Shown here in pieces: positions 6,050 to 7,095 of a DNA stretch of 7,095 nt. The notes below the pieces were generated by a model. The model did no database searches and was not told where the DNA came from. It saw only the letters and a list, made by a program, of their open reading frames with translations. The stretch covers positions 1 to 7,095 of the forward strand of contig JAUWYD010000054.1 in NCBI GenBank assembly GCA_030616025.1, given 5' to 3'. Position numbers and translations under genes: made by a program. The DNA is from Chloroflexota bacterium. Lineage in GTDB: Bacteria > Chloroflexota > Anaerolineae > UBA7937 > B3-Chlor. Numbering within the stretch: position 1 is the first letter of the stretch; every line of letters begins with the position of its first letter.

Positions 6050-7095
6050 TTGCGCAAGCGTGTCCCGTGGAGAGGTCATATCGCGGCCTTGGGGTCATAC
6101 TTCCTGTTGACCCTCATCCTCACTTACCCGTTGGTCTTCCAGTTCACCTCTCATGTACCCGGCGACGGCAGCGACGACCCGGCCCTGGTGTGGAATCTGT
6201 GGTGGGTCAAGCACGCACTCGTCGATCTTAGAACCAATCCCCTCCTCTGCGACTTCATGTTCTATCCCATTGGCATCGATCTGACCTTCTATACTCTGAC
6301 GATAGTCAATGGGTTGGCGTCCGTGCCTCTTCAATCCGTCGTAGGCCTGGTGGCTAGCAGCAACGTCATCCTTTTCTTGACCTTCATCCTTTCCGCCTAT
6401 GGGGCCTATCTGCTTGTCAAGTACCTTCTTCCCTCGGAGGCGCATCCCTCCATTGCCTTCATCTCAGGGCTGATCTATGCCTTCTCTTCCAATAGGTTCA
6501 TCTACGCCTCCCTCGGCCAGTTCAACATCGCCAGCACGGAGTGGATACCCTTCTACGTCCTGTTCTTGATAATGGCGCGGCGACAGCCGCATCGAGTGCG
6601 GTATGTCTTCATGGCCGCGTTCTTCCTGCTGTTGAACGGGTACACCGAATTCACGTACGCATCCTTCCTGATCATCTTCACCTTTGTCAACGCCCTCTAT
6701 TGGCTGGCGGCTGATGGGTGGCGGCAGAGTCTCCCGTTCGTCAGGAATCTGGTGTTGGTGGCCATCATCTTTCTGTTTGGCATGTCGCCCATCCTATACC
6801 GCATGGTCCGGGTGATGGCGGTGGAGGGAGACTTCCTGGTGGAGGGATTGGGTTTCGCCAACGTCTTCTCGGCGGACCTTCTGGGTTTCTTGGTACCCAG
6901 CCATCTTCATCCGTTGGGGGACCTATGGAGAGGGCGCTTCGATTTCTCCTATTTCAACTTCGTCTTCATTGGCTATACCGTGCTCATTGTGTCCGCCTAC
7001 GGTGCCGTGAGTCATTTCAGAGAGCGCAGGCTCCGCTTTTGGGTCATCGCGGCTGCGGTCTTCGCCCTCATCTCCTTGGGCCCCACTCTCCGGGT
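6050..7095 (+). CDS. Polytopic membrane protein, probable GT-C-fold glycosyltransferase-like, 3' end cut off
   Basis: At least 348 residues are visible with no stop before the window end. The first 10 are basic (LRKRVPWRGH), then a membrane helix at about 11-32. An outside loop follows with GDGSDDP (38-44), leading into WNLWW (48-52) and TNPLL...FYPIG (62-75). Further hydrophobic segments lie at about 80-98, 103-124, 135-150, 162-176, 186-220 (probably two), 232-252, 301-321 and 329-345. An acidic motif in the first extracytoplasmic loop of a multi-helix protein is the hallmark of GT-C glycosyltransferases, which use lipid-phosphate sugars outside the membrane; D39, D42 and D43 are the candidate catalytic residues. 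I do not recognise a named family, so transfer of a sugar to a lipid, protein or glycan is inference. The TTG start is chosen for AAGGAG nine bases upstream and because the likely promoter lies over the in-frame ATG at 5945. That ATG would add 35 residues, which look unlike a membrane protein N-terminus, and it has only a poorly placed CAGG. A GTG at 6023 has no ribosome site. Confidence 0.75.
   Translation, partial: MRKRVPWRGHIAALGSYFLLTLILTYPLVFQFTSHVPGDGSDDPALVWNLWWVKHALVDLRTNPLLCDFMFYPIGIDLTFYTLTIVNGLASVPLQSVVGLVASSNVILFLTFILSAYGAYLLVKYLLPSEAHPSIAFISGLIYAFSSNRFIYASLGQFNIASTEWIPFYVLFLIMARRQPHRVRYVFMAAFFLLLNGYTEFTYASFLIIFTFVNALYWLAADGWRQSLPFVRNLVLVAIIFLFGMSPILYRMVRVMAVEGDFLVEGLGFANVFSADLLGFLVPSHLHPLGDLWRGRFDFSYFNFVFIGYTVLIVSAYGAVSHFRERRLRFWVIAAAVFALISLGPTLR

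Noticed and set aside
5865..6231. Two short plus-strand frames (from 5865 and 5926) over the start of the membrane protein gene
   Set aside because: They are out of frame with the membrane protein, which continues open to the window end with clear hydrophobic periodicity; neither short frame resembles a protein I know.
1..7095. Mobile element, CRISPR array, toxin-antitoxin or defence system
   Set aside because: There are no transposase or integrase motifs, regularly spaced repeats, terminal inverted repeats or paired small genes; every large frame is a housekeeping-type or envelope gene.

Overview
The window is an ordinary stretch of bacterial chromosome with moderately high GC. It holds five protein genes, two of them cut by the window edges, and three short intergenic regions. 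I see no RNA gene, mobile element, CRISPR array or phage-like gene. The class A penicillin-binding protein has a C-terminal tail (PTEYC-type cysteine motifs after the transpeptidase domain) that I associate with Chloroflexota and some Gram-positive lineages. With the compact single-gene promoters and the GT-C-type membrane protein, Chloroflexota (Anaerolineae/Dehalococcoidia-like) is my best guess. That is recall and inference, not a search result.

Layout. Minus strand, 1-3142: a class I SAM-dependent methyltransferase gene (3142 to 2384) is followed 65 bases downstream by a bifunctional murein synthase (PBP1A type, 2318 down past base 1). Plus strand, 3383-4330: trxB, thioredoxin reductase. 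Minus strand, 5866-4499: folC, folylpolyglutamate/dihydrofolate synthase, convergent with trxB across a 168-base gap. Plus strand, 6050 to beyond 7095: a polytopic membrane protein with an acidic first extracytoplasmic loop, like GT-C glycosyltransferases.

How the genes relate. They do not form one pathway. The PBP builds peptidoglycan, TrxB supplies reducing power to thioredoxin, FolC makes and retains folates, and the membrane protein is probably an envelope glycan enzyme. The methyltransferase substrate is unknown.

The most informative signals are in the two divergent intergenic regions. Between the methyltransferase and trxB, two good sigma-70-like promoters point away from each other with almost completely overlapping -35 hexamers. 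A perfect 11-base inverted repeat lies inside the trxB promoter spacer, followed by a structured leader of about 128 bases. Between folC and the membrane protein gene, a second divergent promoter pair places the membrane gene's start of transcription after the upstream in-frame ATG. This points to a TTG start at 6050, whose Shine-Dalgarno sequence sits in the loop of a perfect 6-bp hairpin. I found no convincing undescribed multi-gene system; the regulatory arrangements are the items worth checking.
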